From the NCBI GenBank assembly GCA_009739215.1, contig VSJF01000001.1:1612001-1676000 (forward strand): a stretch of 64,000 nt of DNA. The letters are read 5' to 3'. The notes below the pieces were generated by a model. It did no database searches. It was not told where the DNA came from and saw only the letters and a program-made list of their open reading frames with translations. Position 1 is the stretch's first letter. Every line of letters begins with the position of its first letter. The DNA is from Floccularia luteovirens. Taxonomy: Eukaryota > Basidiomycota > Agaricomycetes > Agaricales > Squamanitaceae. Positions 1 to 12,092 of this stretch are shown here, piece after piece. Made by a program: the position numbers and the translations under genes.

Positions 1-37
1 ATGCCAATTCATAACGTTACCGTATCTCCATGTAAGC

Positions 38-3000
38 ATGTCGGCTTCAAGCTCAAGCTCTTCTCCACAAGTTCCTTGCCTACGAGTCCAAATCAATAAT
101 ATTGACTACGCCCTTACTCCCCCGGGACCTCTCGATAGGTCGTCACTCCCACAAGTTCCGGTAATACGGATTTATGGAAATTCATCGACTGGAACAAAAG
201 CTTGTGTCCATATCCATCAGGTGTACCCTTATTTTTATGTTGAGTATCTCGGGAAGCTACGATCTGAACATGGTCTGCTAGTTATATCATATTTCAATTT
301 TCCTTCAGCTCACGAAACATCAGTGAACCATTATATTACTAGACTAACACGTTCTCTCAATCATGCTATAGCGTTATCTCTGAAATGCAATCCCCAATCT
401 CCCAAGTCTCGTTATGTCAAGGCGATCTTATTAGTTAAAGGCATCCATTTTTATGGCTTTCATTCCTCATACTCCCCATTCCTCAAGATTCTCCTAGCTG
501 ACCCAGCATGCATCCATCGAGCAGCGGCTATCATGCAGTCTGGAACAGTGATGAGCACACGCTTCCGTATCTTCGAGAGTCATCTTGGATACATCCTTCA
601 ATTTATGTGCGATTTTGGCCTTTACGGATGTGGCTTGATTGATATAGGAGATGCTGTACAGCGATGTGCCGAAGAAGATAGTTCTGATGCAACAACTTTT
701 AATCGCTCTCCTCATTTCCGCCAGTCACGAGCACCTCTTGAACTTGATATCATAGCCCCTCAGATCTTGAATAGACACCGTCTTATTGCGCGAAACCTCC
801 AACGAAACCTTGAGTTACACACTCCAAATTTGTCTGCTGAACCCCTCGTGCCTAGTGTTCGTGAACTTTGGGACGATGAACGAAATCGTCGCCGTGCCCT
901 TGGTTTAAACCCGTCGCCAGAACTTCCGGTTGATCCTAGTGCCTCTTCAAGGGGACAAGGAGGCGAGTGGGTAGCGGAGGCGAGATGGTGGGATGAGTTA
1001 CGCGACAGAATCTCAACGGAAGCTACGACACATGAAAATGGGCCACCTATCCAACAATCTTGGGAACGCTGGACAATGTCGTCATTTGAGAGCGTGGAAG
1101 CTTTATGGGATGAACATTGGAAAACATGGAAACCAACAGCAAAGGAGGAGATTACGGATTCTCTAGATCCCGATCAAGAAAGATGGAACGAGGAAAATAA
1201 ACATGAAGTAGACGTAAACATTAATCTTCTCTCCACGCAGGACATGAATCAACCAGAAGAAATGGAAAACGACGGAGAAGATAATGATGAAGATCTACCT
1301 GGTGACGAAGCAGCTCATGACGAAGAATTGCAAATAAATAACTCACAGGCCAATGAAGCTGATCGATGCAGTGATTCTAGGTATTTTATATACCAAACAA
1401 TAACATGACTAGTATTAACTCTAAGACATTCAGCGACCCATTTGTAGACAACGACAATGCCGCGCACCGTGATAACTTGAGTGGACCTGGTTCAACCGGG
1501 TAAAACTCTACTTCATTTCGATTAAAAAAATGTTGACCGAAAAGATTCAACAGATTCACAACCCCACAATCAAAATTGTACACCCGAGAGTTGACCCCAG
1601 ATAGTCCTACCCCAAGGTAACATACCCCCCACTTCCTGCTTCTAGTAAATTGACCCTATGAAGACAATTTGACCCGGTGAACAATCGTCTCGAATTAACC
1701 ATTCTGTCACCATCAAAGTGACATATTTCCATTCTCACCCTCTCATATTTGATATTGACAATTTTATTGTAGTGAGAGCGCCACTGGCAATGGATTAACC
1801 TCACCGCCCCATGACCCTTTATACGAATCCGTTTTAAAATCAAACAAGTATGTGATGTCTTCACTTGGAAATGCAGCACAAGATATTTATAGTTGGTTCT
1901 CGGAAGCGGGGAATCCTCTGACGACGGGTCGTACAAAAAGAGGATTTTGTCAGCCGTTGACACTGTAGAGACCAGCTATAATGATATAGTGCAACGACAG
2001 CCCCTCACTATACCCATAGCTAAGACACCATCACAGGCGTACGCGAGTTGTCAAGCCGTCAACATGAACAGATTTGAATATAAGTTTCTTCCTCCAACCA
2101 CCCAAAACCTACTTAGTGGTCTGGCAAGCATACCCGACAAATTGTATCGCAATCCTTATTACTCTAACATTCTTGATGTCCCGGTGAGATCCAGAGAATA
2201 CGCCGGACTTGTGTATACTCTCAAAGGTGATGGACTGTCCAGTTTAGACAACTGGGATGACTTTACTCCCCATGATGAGGGTAACCTGTTCAATTCCTCG
2301 AAAACATTTTATTCCTTGATTTCTGGGAGTGCTGGTGGCTGGGAGTATGCTAGTACTGCTCCTTCTATCAGAGTAACAAAAGAGTGGTTAAAATCTGATG
2401 CAGCAATCTTATCAATGCGCGACATCCATAAATCAAACTCCCAAGTAAGTTGATGAGCAAAAATTGGGATCAAGCAATCGCTAACCCACTCTTTTTTAGC
2501 TATTAGGACCAACTCAAGCTAACATATACGGGTTTAAAACCTCCCCTTTAGTAAAAATCCCAGACACATCCCACGAGAAGCAAAATATGACAGTCATGTC
2601 ATTGGAGCTTTTTGGCAAGTCTGCTTGTATACACAAAGCCACAAAATTCTTACTGTCTATGCTGTTTTCAGTTCCCACTCGAGGCTTGAGAGTACCGGAT
2701 CCAGAGATTGACGAAATTGCCGCAGCATTTTATTCGTTTTGTACATCTGGGACGGACTCAATCAAGACTGGTGTTGTAGTTTCTCAACTACCACAACTTG
2801 ACCCACGCCGCCTTCGCTATCTCGAAATGAATGTCGTTGACGGAGAGCTGGACCTTCTGAATACAATGGTCGATATCATAGTTGATCTTGATCCCGATGT
2901 TGTCATTGGATGGGAAATACAACGTGGATCGTGGGGCTACCTTGATGCTAGGGCACGTCAGTTTGGTACGTTCAATGGAGGCATCTGTACATCACAATCG

Positions 3001-5892
3001 CTTACTTTGCCAGATCTTGACCTGGTTGATCTCATTTCCCGTGCGCCCCCAAGGCATTCGAGAAGAGGAATTGACACGTGGGGACTTCGGAAAAACTCTA
3101 CCTTCAAGGTAGCTGGCCGTCATGCCCTGAATATGTGGAGAATTATGCGCTTAGAACGCACCCTCACTTCATACACCTTTGAGAACGTCGCATTTCATGT
3201 ACTCCGACAAAGGTTGTCTCTGCTTATCGAGCGTCACTATATATGCTAAATACTGTAGCAGGGTCCCAAAGTATAGCTTTGCCACGTTAACAGGGTGGTA
3301 CCAAAGTCCTGTACCAGCTCACGCAGCAATCGTCATGAAATATTTTTCTGATAGAGTTTTCATGAATTTGGCTATTCTTGAAGAAAGCGAAGTTCTGACA
3401 AAGACCGCGTAAATTTCCGGAATATTATATACAGTCACCTGAATCTAATGTGCTCTTTCTTGTTAAAGGGAATTTGCTCGTGTATTTGGTGTTGACTTTT
3501 TTTCTGTTCTCAGCCGTGGTTCCCAATTCAAGGTGGAATCTTTCATGTTTCGCATTGCAAAACCCGAGAGTTTTCTTCTCATTTCTCCTAGCAAGGCCGA
3601 TGTAAGTTGTTTAATTACTTGTAATATGGCAATCACACATTTTGAAACAAGGTCGGCAAACAAAATGCCGCAGAGTGTATGCCACTGATAATGGAACCGG
3701 TTTCGGCTTTTTATTCAAGCCCAGTTGCTGTCTTAGACTTCCAGTCTTTATATCCGTCTATAATGATTGCGTATAACTATTGTTACTCGACCTGTCTAGG
3801 TCGCGTTCGCCCTTTTCAGGCTAAATATAAACTGGGAGTAGTTAACTTAGATATACCTCACGGACTCCTGGGATCTCTTCAAGATCATATCATAGGTTGG
3901 TGGATATTTCACGAGGAATTCATGACAATTTACGAAATGGCTATAGTTGCACCTAATGGTATAATGTATGTCAAATCCACTGTGCGCAAGGGCCTTTTGG
4001 GGAGGATGTTGACTGAACTTCTTGATACTCGTGTCATGGTGAAGCAAGCAATGAAGGGAATCAAAAATGATAAGGTGATCCCTAGATTACCCTCCTATCG
4101 AGTTTCATGATAACCAGTTTTCCAAGGCCCTCCAAAAGGTGCTAGACGCTCGACAACTTGGTCTCAAGTATATTGCAAATGTGACATATGGATATACGAG
4201 CGCTTCATTCTCTGGACGGATGCCAGCGGTCGAAATCGCAGATAGCATTGTTCAAAGTGGACGTGAAACACTCGAAAAGGTAGGATACAGGAATTTTATG
4301 CTACTTAAGTTGTAAGCAAATTTATATATTTTAGGCGATTGAAATCATCAACAATACTGCGAAATGGGGCGGACAGGTCAGCTATGCGCCTCTATGAATG
4401 CTATGTATGAAGTCAAAGCATCTGCCTAGGTTGTTTATGGTGACACTGATAGTGTTTTTGTGTATGTATAAACTTATTAAATTCCAAGCTCCTGATCCAA
4501 ATCTCATAATCAAGATTTCCATAGTCACCTACCGGGAAAAACGAAAGAACAAGCTTTCAGAATAGGAAATGAAATTGCAGAAACCATCACTGCTCTAAAC
4601 CCAGCACCTATCAAGCTCAAATTTGAAAAGGTAATATATTTTCTTGTGCATCACCTTATCACTCTATACCGATTCTTTCCAGATCTATCTCCCTTGCGTC
4701 CTCATGGCTAAAAAGCGTTATGTCGGGTGTAAATATGAAGCAGTCGACGACAGTGTACCCAGTTTTGATGCTAAAGGAATTGAGACAGTGCGTAGGGATG
4801 GCGTTCTTGCCCAGCGCAAGATGACTGAAACCTGCTTGAAGTAAGTGCACATTCATTCGCCTAGCATTAAACTTAAGCTAATGCGAACGGTATAGAATGT
4901 TATTCCGTAGTCAAGATCTTAGCGAAATAAAGAGTTACTGCTACGATTCTTGGACCAAGCTACTGGATAACAAAGTACCTATACAAGATTACGTGTTTGC
5001 AAAGGAAGTCAGAATGGGTACATATAGGTAAAGCTCAGCGACACTGCATTTTTTATAGCTGACACAATCAAAGTGATAAAATACCCCCTCCTCCTGGAGT
5101 AATGGTCGCAGCGAGGCGTCAAACGATAGATCCAAATGATGAGCCACAGTACGGAGAACGAGTACCCTACGTTATTGTCAAGGGTCCTCCTGGCTCTAGG
5201 CTAGCAGAAAGAGCAGTGGATCCATCAGAGGTGGTAAACAACGGGTAGGTACCTTTGATAGTTCTGAAGGGATATATCACTGACAAAACCAGTCACTTGC
5301 ATCTCGACACATCCTACTACATAAACCGTGTTCTCATACCTCCCTTAGAGCGGATCTTTAATCTGGTAGGAGCAGATATACGGCAATGGTTCATTGACAT
5401 GCCAAGGTCTACAGCCGTGGTGAAAAGTCACGAACTTCCCTCACCTCAAAAGGTCCAAAATGTAGCAGAGGACAGATTGAACATAGACGAGCATTTTCGC
5501 AGTGCACAATGCGTCGTATGTGGGGAACATACTTCGCAAGGTAAGAGAAGTGTTATTAGCCAGTCACTATTGCTGACCTTCTCGATGTCGCAGTGTTATG
5601 TGATAGCTGTTATGTTTCCAAAAGACAAACGGTAACAGATATGGCCTTCAGAGTTCGAGACATTGAGAAACGCCTCCTTCAATCACATAATGTCTGCATA
5701 TCCTGCACTGGTACTGCAAGTAATGAACCAGTCCAATGCCAATCGCTAGATTGCTCCTGGTTTTACTCCAGAAAAAAAGCTGAGGAAGGATCGGTTCTTG
5801 CATCTTTTATTCAGGAGGTTCAGCACCAATATATGCTAGACGAATACGAGCAGGACGCTGACATAACATCCGACACTGAACTATCCGCATAA
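38..5892 (+). CDS. REV3: DNA polymerase zeta catalytic subunit (Rev3), multi-exon
   Basis: This is the B-family polymerase that extends from lesions in translesion synthesis. The N-terminal region (from MSASSSSSS, through YPYFYVEYLG) is the Rev3/Pol-delta-like N domain. Motif A, DFQSLYPSIMIAYNYC, lies near 3735-3783. Motif B, KYIANVTYGYTSASFSGR, lies near 4165-4220. Motif C, YGDTDSVFV, lies near 4436-4462 and carries the catalytic aspartates. The C-terminus has two cysteine modules, CVVC...CDSC and CISC...C-x4-C; in this family CysB holds a 4Fe-4S cluster and binds Rev7/Pol31-type partners. The stretch 1381-1890 breaks into several frames, but splicing explains it: introns 1381-1433, 1500-1553 and 1617-1663 keep the reading frame, followed by two more up to about 1890. 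The start at 38 is the first ATG of the long frame, only 37 bases from the window edge, so the promoter is outside. Protein size is roughly 1,550-1,600 aa after intron removal (estimate). Confidence 0.95.
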
Positions 5893-5980
5893 TAATATAT
5901 TTCTTCACATATATGTCAAAAAGCTCGAATCAGAATTTGTCGACTTATGTGACGGATATCTTCGATAGGCAAACATAATT

Positions 5981-6736
5981 CTAAACTACAGTCTGATAAG
6001 CACCAGGTGCCGCCGGAATGGATTGAGTAGCTTGAGGGGCACGAGCGGGTGGCGGGGCAGGTCTAGAATTACGGGACAAGGTTTCCTCGCCGACTGTCTG
6101 ATATCCATCTCGTCCGCCCGACGTAAAGCCTCCAGGCATAGACCATACTACATTAAATCAATGCGCGTCTATCAGGAATTCAACAAATACCTACCAGTCG
6201 TGCCTGAAACATCAGGTCCTCCAAGACCGAAACCACTGAATTGACTTCCCCGTTGGCGAAGTGATAATGCAAATGCAAAGACGGTTGGGATCTAAAGTTA
6301 TTGTGATTAATCCCAGCAAATTTGAGACAAAATAGAACATACTTTGAGAAGTATCAACAAAAATGTGAAGAACTTGACAAAACCGTTTTGTTCATTGGTT
6401 GACATCCATACTACATCAAAAATCGCAGATATGCCCAACAGACCCGTTAGCTGCGGCGCAAAAGTAGTCATTATGAGATTGGCAGTCTTCCAATGATAAA
6501 CAAGGTTTACGAACCCACTGCAATGATTGGACAGCCTCTCTATTCTCCTGCACGTATATTCCGAATAAGAAGATAGGCAAGTTATAGGGGGGGGATGAAA
6601 ATAAACTGAGAGAAAAGGAGAGAACCTGTCAGAAACAAAAATAATAAGTAGGGACCTGATGAAGTGACGCGGTTTGGTAACATACCGTTCCGGCGAGTAT
6701 GAGCTTGGACGGATCTAACCTTTGGACAAAATCCAT
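5981..6736 (-). CDS. conserved small membrane protein, family not recognised
   Basis: I do not recognise a named family. The protein starts MDFVQRLDPSKLILAGT, followed by an intron whose 3' end is uncertain. A long exon then reads GFVNLVYHWKTANLIMTTFAPQLTGLLG and continues through IFDVVWMSTNEQNGFVKFF to LLILLK. A clean GT-AG intron leads to IPTVFAFALSLRQRGSQF. A last exon encodes VWSMPGGFTSGGRDGYQT and a Pro/Ala-rich tail ending in QTVV. Two or three hydrophobic stretches suggest an integral membrane protein of roughly 170 residues, with a soluble, low-complexity C-terminus. The neat splicing of four exons makes a real gene likely even though no function is evident. It is divergent from DPH7, with about 220 bp between start codons, so they may share a promoter. 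Confidence 0.7.
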
Positions 6737-6957
6737 GCTGGGTGGTTTGTGTATCGTAGGAGAAAGGCAAGAGGTATGAGTTTAAAGGACACAAGTCCGA
6801 AGACGCGTGTCAATCTCGGTTGAACAGCGCAGTTGATACTTATGCGTAAATATGCGGTGAGAAGTTGATGGTTGCGCCGGACCGCTGATATCCGTCTGCA
6901 AATTATCGTATCCGTCATTTGCAAACCGCCAACATATAAAAACGAAAAAAACTCGAC

Positions 6958-8399
6958 ATGAACGCGTTTGATACTGTGTTTCCTGCTGACAGCTTGGAGT
7001 TCTGTCCTAACTATGGGACACAAGACATATTTGTATGTGGGACGTACAAATTAGATGACCAACCCGAAACGGCCGGCGTACCAGAGAATCCAGATATTGC
7101 TCAAAGTAGACCCACTCAGCATCGAAGAGGATTGTGTCTGGTTTTTCGAATTGATCCTTATGATGATAATGAAGAAATACCTTTGTAACCTTCGAAGACT
7201 TATTGTTCCGAACAACTGCTGAGTTTATGTTCAATGGCAGTCATCAAATCCAATCTATCAAACTGCCAGCAATTTTGGATATGAAATGGTAAATCTATAC
7301 TGAATATGTCGACTTCTCCTAATCATATTTCCTAGGCGGCATCATACTCAGGATGCTGCATTGGGAATCGCAGATTCTGAAGGGACAATATCATTGTTCC
7401 AATGGAAAGAGGAGCAGGTTTGAACCTCAGGGTATCCATGTACTACAGTACTACAAACTGACTTGACAAATGTAGCAATACTTGGATCAGGTCGATACTA
7501 TTTCATGTGCGTCCTCCGACATACTTTGCCTTTCCCTTGATTGGTCGGGACGACGAACCGATACTGGCACGGTGTATGCGCCTCCTAACCTCCTTTTTTT
7601 GTTCACTCAACCATCCTTGTCAGCTCCAACTCCTTGATTGTTTCACTCTCTAATGGTTCTCTTTGCCTTCTACGTTACAACACCGACGGGAAAATGCGCA
7701 TAACAAACACATGGCATGGGCATGATTTTGAGCCTTGGGTCGCGACATGGGACTATTGGAATACAAATGTTGTTTATTCAGGTTAATATGCTGTTCCCTC
7801 CCGAGTGCTCTAATACCTACATACATCGTTGCCAAGGTGGTGATGACCTGAAACTGAAAGCTTGGGATGTCAGGGAGGATTTCTCGCAACCGATATTTGT
7901 TAACAAGAGGTACCTATCAATCTTATACGAACAGAATTGGTTGTATTTATTGGATCAATAGATTTGACGCAGGAATCACTTCAATACAGAGTAATCCCCA
8001 TGTCGAGCATATAATTGCTGTGGGCAGGTTTGTTGATTGTTCCGAACGTTGGAATTCCTTCTGACAGTTCTTAGTTATAATAATACGGTGAAGTTGTTTG
8101 ACACTCGCAAACTTTCTACGGCTTTGCACGAGGTGGATGTCGGCGGCGGCGCATGGCGGGTTAAATGGCACCCTTCACAAGATCGTAAAAACCATCTGCT
8201 TGTTGCTTGTATGCACGATGGGTTCAAAGTCATTGACTTCGATGGGGTAGATGGGCCTCACATAATGAAACGATTTGATGCTCATAAATCTTTGGCATAT
8301 GGTGCAGATTGGTCTTTTGCCTCTTCAACACAAACAGCGAAATCACTAGTTGGGAGTTGTTCTTTCTATGATCATGCTTTATACTTATGGAGGGGTTGA
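6958..8399 (+). CDS. DPH7: diphthine methyltransferase-type WD-repeat protein (DPH7/RRT2)
   Basis: The start MNAFDTVFPADSLEFCPN followed by DIFVCGTYKLD is the characteristic DPH7/WDR85/Rrt2 opening: an Asp-Thr-hydrophobic-x-A-D-S-x-E-x-C-P signature, then the first beta-propeller blade. Later exons carry WD-like blades, including a segment near 8085-8115 reading NNTVKLFDTRKLST and a segment reading AWRVKWHPSQDRKNHLL, then YGADWSF and CSFYDHALYLWRG at the C-terminus. DPH7 family members hydrolyse the methyl ester of methylated diphthine on elongation factor 2, allowing the final amidation of diphthamide in the cytosol. Several short introns break the frame between about 7190 and 8090. The end is secure. 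The start is the first ATG of the conserved block. Confidence 0.9.
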
Positions 8400-8499
8400 T
8401 AAATGTAACAGTTCGTAGATAACTCCCTACCACCTGATTAAATTAACAACGGTTGACACGAGGATTACAACTTTGGGTATAATGTAATTTGGGTATCTG

Positions 8500-10480
8500 T
8501 TAAGCTGGAGGATTGGATGTATCTTCATTTCGTGAAGGTGCATGAGAAGGATTGGGAGTTGGAAAAACACTAGTATCTTTTCGTTTCCGCTTCCAGAAGC
8601 CGGCGTTAGGACCATTAATTACAAATGCCAATGTCCACCGTGATAACCCACGTAGAGAATCTGGTTTATGAATCGCTGCAGTCAAAAGGGTCGAAATTGA
8701 CAACACGAAGAAGATCCTAGTGAGAGGGTGAATAAATTGAATTATACTGTAAATTCTTTTGGCTTGCCTCTCTGTTATTCGTATAATTCTCCCACCACTC
8801 TTGGTCATGTTACTGGGTAGGCATGCTCTGAGGGCCTTTGGCAGAACATAAAGAGCCATCTCTCCTCTTCTTCGGCCATTCTCTATCCATATGCTGCTAC
8901 CACACATCAAGGAACCTGCCATCATGCAACCGTAAGGGCCATCCCAAAATTGATGCGAAATGAAAGGGAAAAGCTTTGCTAAACCAAAGCTGCGAGTAAA
9001 ACACACAGAATACCAATATAATGATATAAAGGAGGAAAGGAACGTAGCGCTACGAATCGCTCCAAAAAATGTTCTTAGGAAGTGATGTGGTCTCAATAGT
9101 GTTTTTGGCCTTGTCAATAAGACTGGGAAAAAATGGGCCTATATTTGGTCGGGTTCAGTTGGACATTCGAAGTACGTTTTCACTTACTGGCAGATATATT
9201 GCAATAGCTTTGATAAACGCTTTTGCACCACGTATCGATGTGTTCGCGAGGCAACTATCAGATAGACCCAATGACGCGCCAACATGTCCATGTACGACCT
9301 CACAGGGAAGTCCCCCTACTCCTGGCCGGCTCTTTACGCCAAGGTCTTGCCAGATTGGAACCGACATTGCGCCACCGTATGCAGGAAGAATTGATGGATT
9401 TCCCCATGAAGGTGGATATCCAAGATCCTGTGCATATGATACCAGTATGCTCATGTGCGGTGCGGTGGGTGTGAGGTACGACCAATTGCCTTCACGGATA
9501 AGCCTGAGAGCTTGAAGAAGACGACTATCCACGTTGGCAAGGTTATTTATCCATTTTACATACGATGGAGGCAGTCTGTATGTGCATATTAACGAAATGC
9601 CTGACTTTGTCGGGCAACATACCTCTGTGGTTCATAAAAAAAACACCACATAATTCTGTGCTTCTTATGTGAGAAATGGATCTTTTTAGTAAATGATATG
9701 ACATACCGGGCGCAACTAACCCAGAATACGAGAGCGTCAATGCGAGACACCATAGTTTGTCTAGAGATATTGTCTCTTCGTTGCTTCTCTTTGGCCAACT
9801 CTCTCCTCACCAACCAGGGCTGGGGGTGACTTTGATTTGGGGGCACTATAGGCTCCAACACCTTTGAAGCATGCATGACAATTCCCTGCACCAAAGAATC
9901 CACGGCTCGCACAAGGAGAAGAAGAGTAAGGTCAAGGGTGAGAGAAGCCTTCCTACCAGGAGATGTCGGCTTGTTAGTGGATGTGTTTGAGCTATTCAAG
10001 CGAGCAGAGCGTTCGCGCCCTGTCTGAAGTAACAATATTCCAATGCACGACGAAAGAACATTTGATAGAAACGTTTTCCTTTCAGCAGAACAATCTAGAG
10101 CATGTAGCGCAAACTGAAATTTGTTTAAAAACCTCTGGAGGTAAGGAAATTTCGTTGTCTTTGTAACATTATCATTCAGGGCCATTCTGGAGTTCACTGA
10201 GGTTCTGCCACAAGTGGCGAATGGCAGCTCCTCCTCCGACTGAAAGGGTAATTGCAAAAGCAAAACCGTCGTATCCTAGTTCTCGCCTTAGTAAGCGTTT
10301 AAAGTCTGTCAAGCTTTTGCGAGTGCGTCCCGTAGTGATAAGAGTAGTGACAAAAGGAAGAAGTGAAGGACCAAGGGAGAGCGAGAGAGAGAGCCCATAT
10401 GTTCTGAGGGCAACTTGTATGGGGTGCCCTGGATCATCAGGCAAGGATGGCCAGAGTGTTGTTTGGGACGTTAGTGGCAT
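8500..10480 (-). CDS. TMEM135-like integral membrane protein
   Basis: This is a multi-exon membrane protein read from 10480 leftward. Exon 1 begins MPLTSQTTLWPSLPDD and contains a Gly/Leu-rich hydrophobic segment. A further exon has LTLDLTLLLLVRAVDSL. A middle exon carries CEVVHGHVGASLGLSDSC, which resembles the Cys/His-rich signature of TMEM135/PMP52-type proteins. The last exons contain GPYGCMMAGSLMCGSS followed by RRGEMALYVLPKALRACL, a motif typical of TMEM135 and related Tim17-superfamily peroxisomal and mitochondrial membrane proteins. The C-terminus is charged and Ser/Pro-rich, ending at 8500. TMEM135 relatives affect peroxisomes, mitochondrial dynamics and lipid storage; the role here is inferred from family resemblance only. 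It converges on DPH7, leaving about 100 bp between the two stops. Confidence 0.65.
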
Positions 10481-10628
10481 TGCATAAGGATCAAAGGAAA
10501 AATACTCGAGGTAGTAGTGCTCGCTTAGCCAAGCCAGGGAGGTTCTTCGACATATGACTTCAAATTATTAAAGTACAGCAGACTCGAGCTTCGCTATTAA
10601 TATAATCTTTTATATATATGCAACTAAA

Positions 10629-12015
10629 CTAGTATACAGCTAGTCCACTCGTGTAACTCCAGAAATCGGTGTTTTTTGCATCAAATTCTAATCCATTCTT
10701 GACATCCTCTTCCTCTAACATGCCACCAAGTGCGAGGATTTTGAGAAATTGAGCTCGAGAGTCCGGATAGACGAATGAACGTAGTATATCTTGGCCCTAT
10801 AACAATAATCAGTACTTATATAAAATGCCCGAGCGGAATGACAGACGTATAAACGCAAAACAGGTATAATAAAATGTTTCAGGGGAGGCGTGATAGTCTC
10901 CAAGCGTAAATCTTTGGTTTCCCCCTGTACTGACCTTGATGGTGTTGGAATATCATCTTCAGTCCACTGCTTCTCGGGTTTCTTGTCATTCTTAGATTCA
11001 CTGAACTTGTCCCGATGTGCGGGATGGTAGAACCCAATCCAAATTTTCCATATCTCCAGCTTCAGACCATCCCGTCCAAGGTTCTTCAGTAAACATCGAC
11101 ACCTCTGCCAATCCGCTTCAGGATCATCCCCAACCCAGACCTTCCCGTAGTCAACGAATTGATTTAGCGATAGTGAGGGGCTGGATACCGATCTGCCCAG
11201 TTTCGTATCATTGATGTCATCAGAGTTGCTTGAGGTTATTGGTGTCCCACGCCCACTAACGCACTCCGTTTGATGCTTCTGTTTTGCGGGGCGCATCATG
11301 AGCCGAACCCATCGGCGCCGGCGCACCCAACCTCCTGAACTTAATACACCCACACGAGCACGCCAATCGTGTTGGCGGAATGTCCAGTTATATTCAAAAC
11401 CATCATGTTGTACCTCTCCAGAGTCAGACCGCATGTCTATCATCCATGAACGCGAGACCCATTGCCAGTTTCCGTCAGGAAGGGGGTAATTAGATAGGTT
11501 GACTGGGGGTTGCTTTGATCGATTTCCAGATGTATTTGGAAAAGTAAAAGGAGAAGGATCACTTGGGAGCAGCGACAAACTAGAATAATATGGAACTGAG
11601 AACATAGTGATCCTACTAAATATTTAGTGGACGTTGGAAATAAAGACGCATGTATGACACACCCTCTTTGGTTCTCATAGAGAATAGCCCATTCGTACCT
11701 ATCAATATCTTCATTGATGTCGCTGTCAAGTTTGTCCAAGTATATTTGCGTTTCTGTACTTTGTGTGCGCACAGAAAACGATTCCGTATTGGCGTTGTCG
11801 TCGATCTCTTGAAATACATCATCGTGGCTCCTCTTTGGAACATTTGAGAATGGTTTTTTGCGCAAGTTTGGAAGTGAAATCAGTTTGGACAAGCGAGACT
11901 TTGGTGTGAACCGACTTCGCGCTCTATCCGCAGCTCCAGGATCATGTACGAGCACAGGAGGGGGTGGGATGTTGGAAGAGGTATAGGACTCGGAACGAGA
12001 GCTCAAGTTTGCCAT
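10629..12015 (-). CDS. dysferlin (DysF/Pex24-type) domain protein, Spo73/Mug65-like
   Basis: The N-terminal region is Ser/Pro-rich and presumably disordered. It is followed by the DysF module: YEWAILYENQRG, then after an intron PYYSSLSLLPSDPSPFT, then NWQWVSRSWMIDMRSD, FEYNWTFRQHDWRARVG and VRRRRWVRLMMRP. These Trp/Arg-rich blocks are the hallmark of fungal peroxin/ferlin domains found in S. pombe Mug65 and S. cerevisiae Spo73. A C-terminal segment resumes after introns with SFVYPDSRAQFLKIL and ends FWSYTSGLAVY. In budding yeast Spo73 works with Spo71 and Vps13 in prospore-membrane extension (established); whether this gene does so here is inference. It is divergent from JAC1, with only 77 bp between the start codons. 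Confidence 0.8.
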
Positions 12016-12092
12016 TGGGTGTATATGACGTTGTCATTGTACATGATATACATGCACATATACCCTAACCTTACACTTGTGCCCTTACTATC
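12016..12092. promoter_or_regulatory. 77-bp divergent promoter between the DysF gene and JAC1
   Basis: Both start codons flank this very short segment. It contains TGACGTTGTCA (12026-12036, TGAC arms around GTT) and outer arms GGGTGTATATG (12017-12027) and CATATACCC (12057-12065), giving an imperfect dyad. Both genes' 5' leaders and core promoters must fit here or overlap the coding regions. Confidence 0.55.

Noticed and set aside
1381..1412. A 32-nt ultrashort intron in REV3 ending at CTAG
   Set aside because: A better acceptor at 1431-1433 (ATTCAG) gives a normal 53-nt intron with a branch-like TTAAC and the same downstream frame (SDPFVDNDNAAH).
1617..1649. A stop-interrupted gap in REV3 suggesting a pseudogene
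   Set aside because: Using the acceptor at 1661-1663 restores the frame (RQFDPVNNRLELTILSPS). The gene appears intact.
9069..9515. Long plus-strand open frame opposite the TMEM135-like gene
   Set aside because: It has no conserved motif and overlaps exons carrying the recognisable minus-strand signature (CEVVHGHV...SC). It is a shadow frame.
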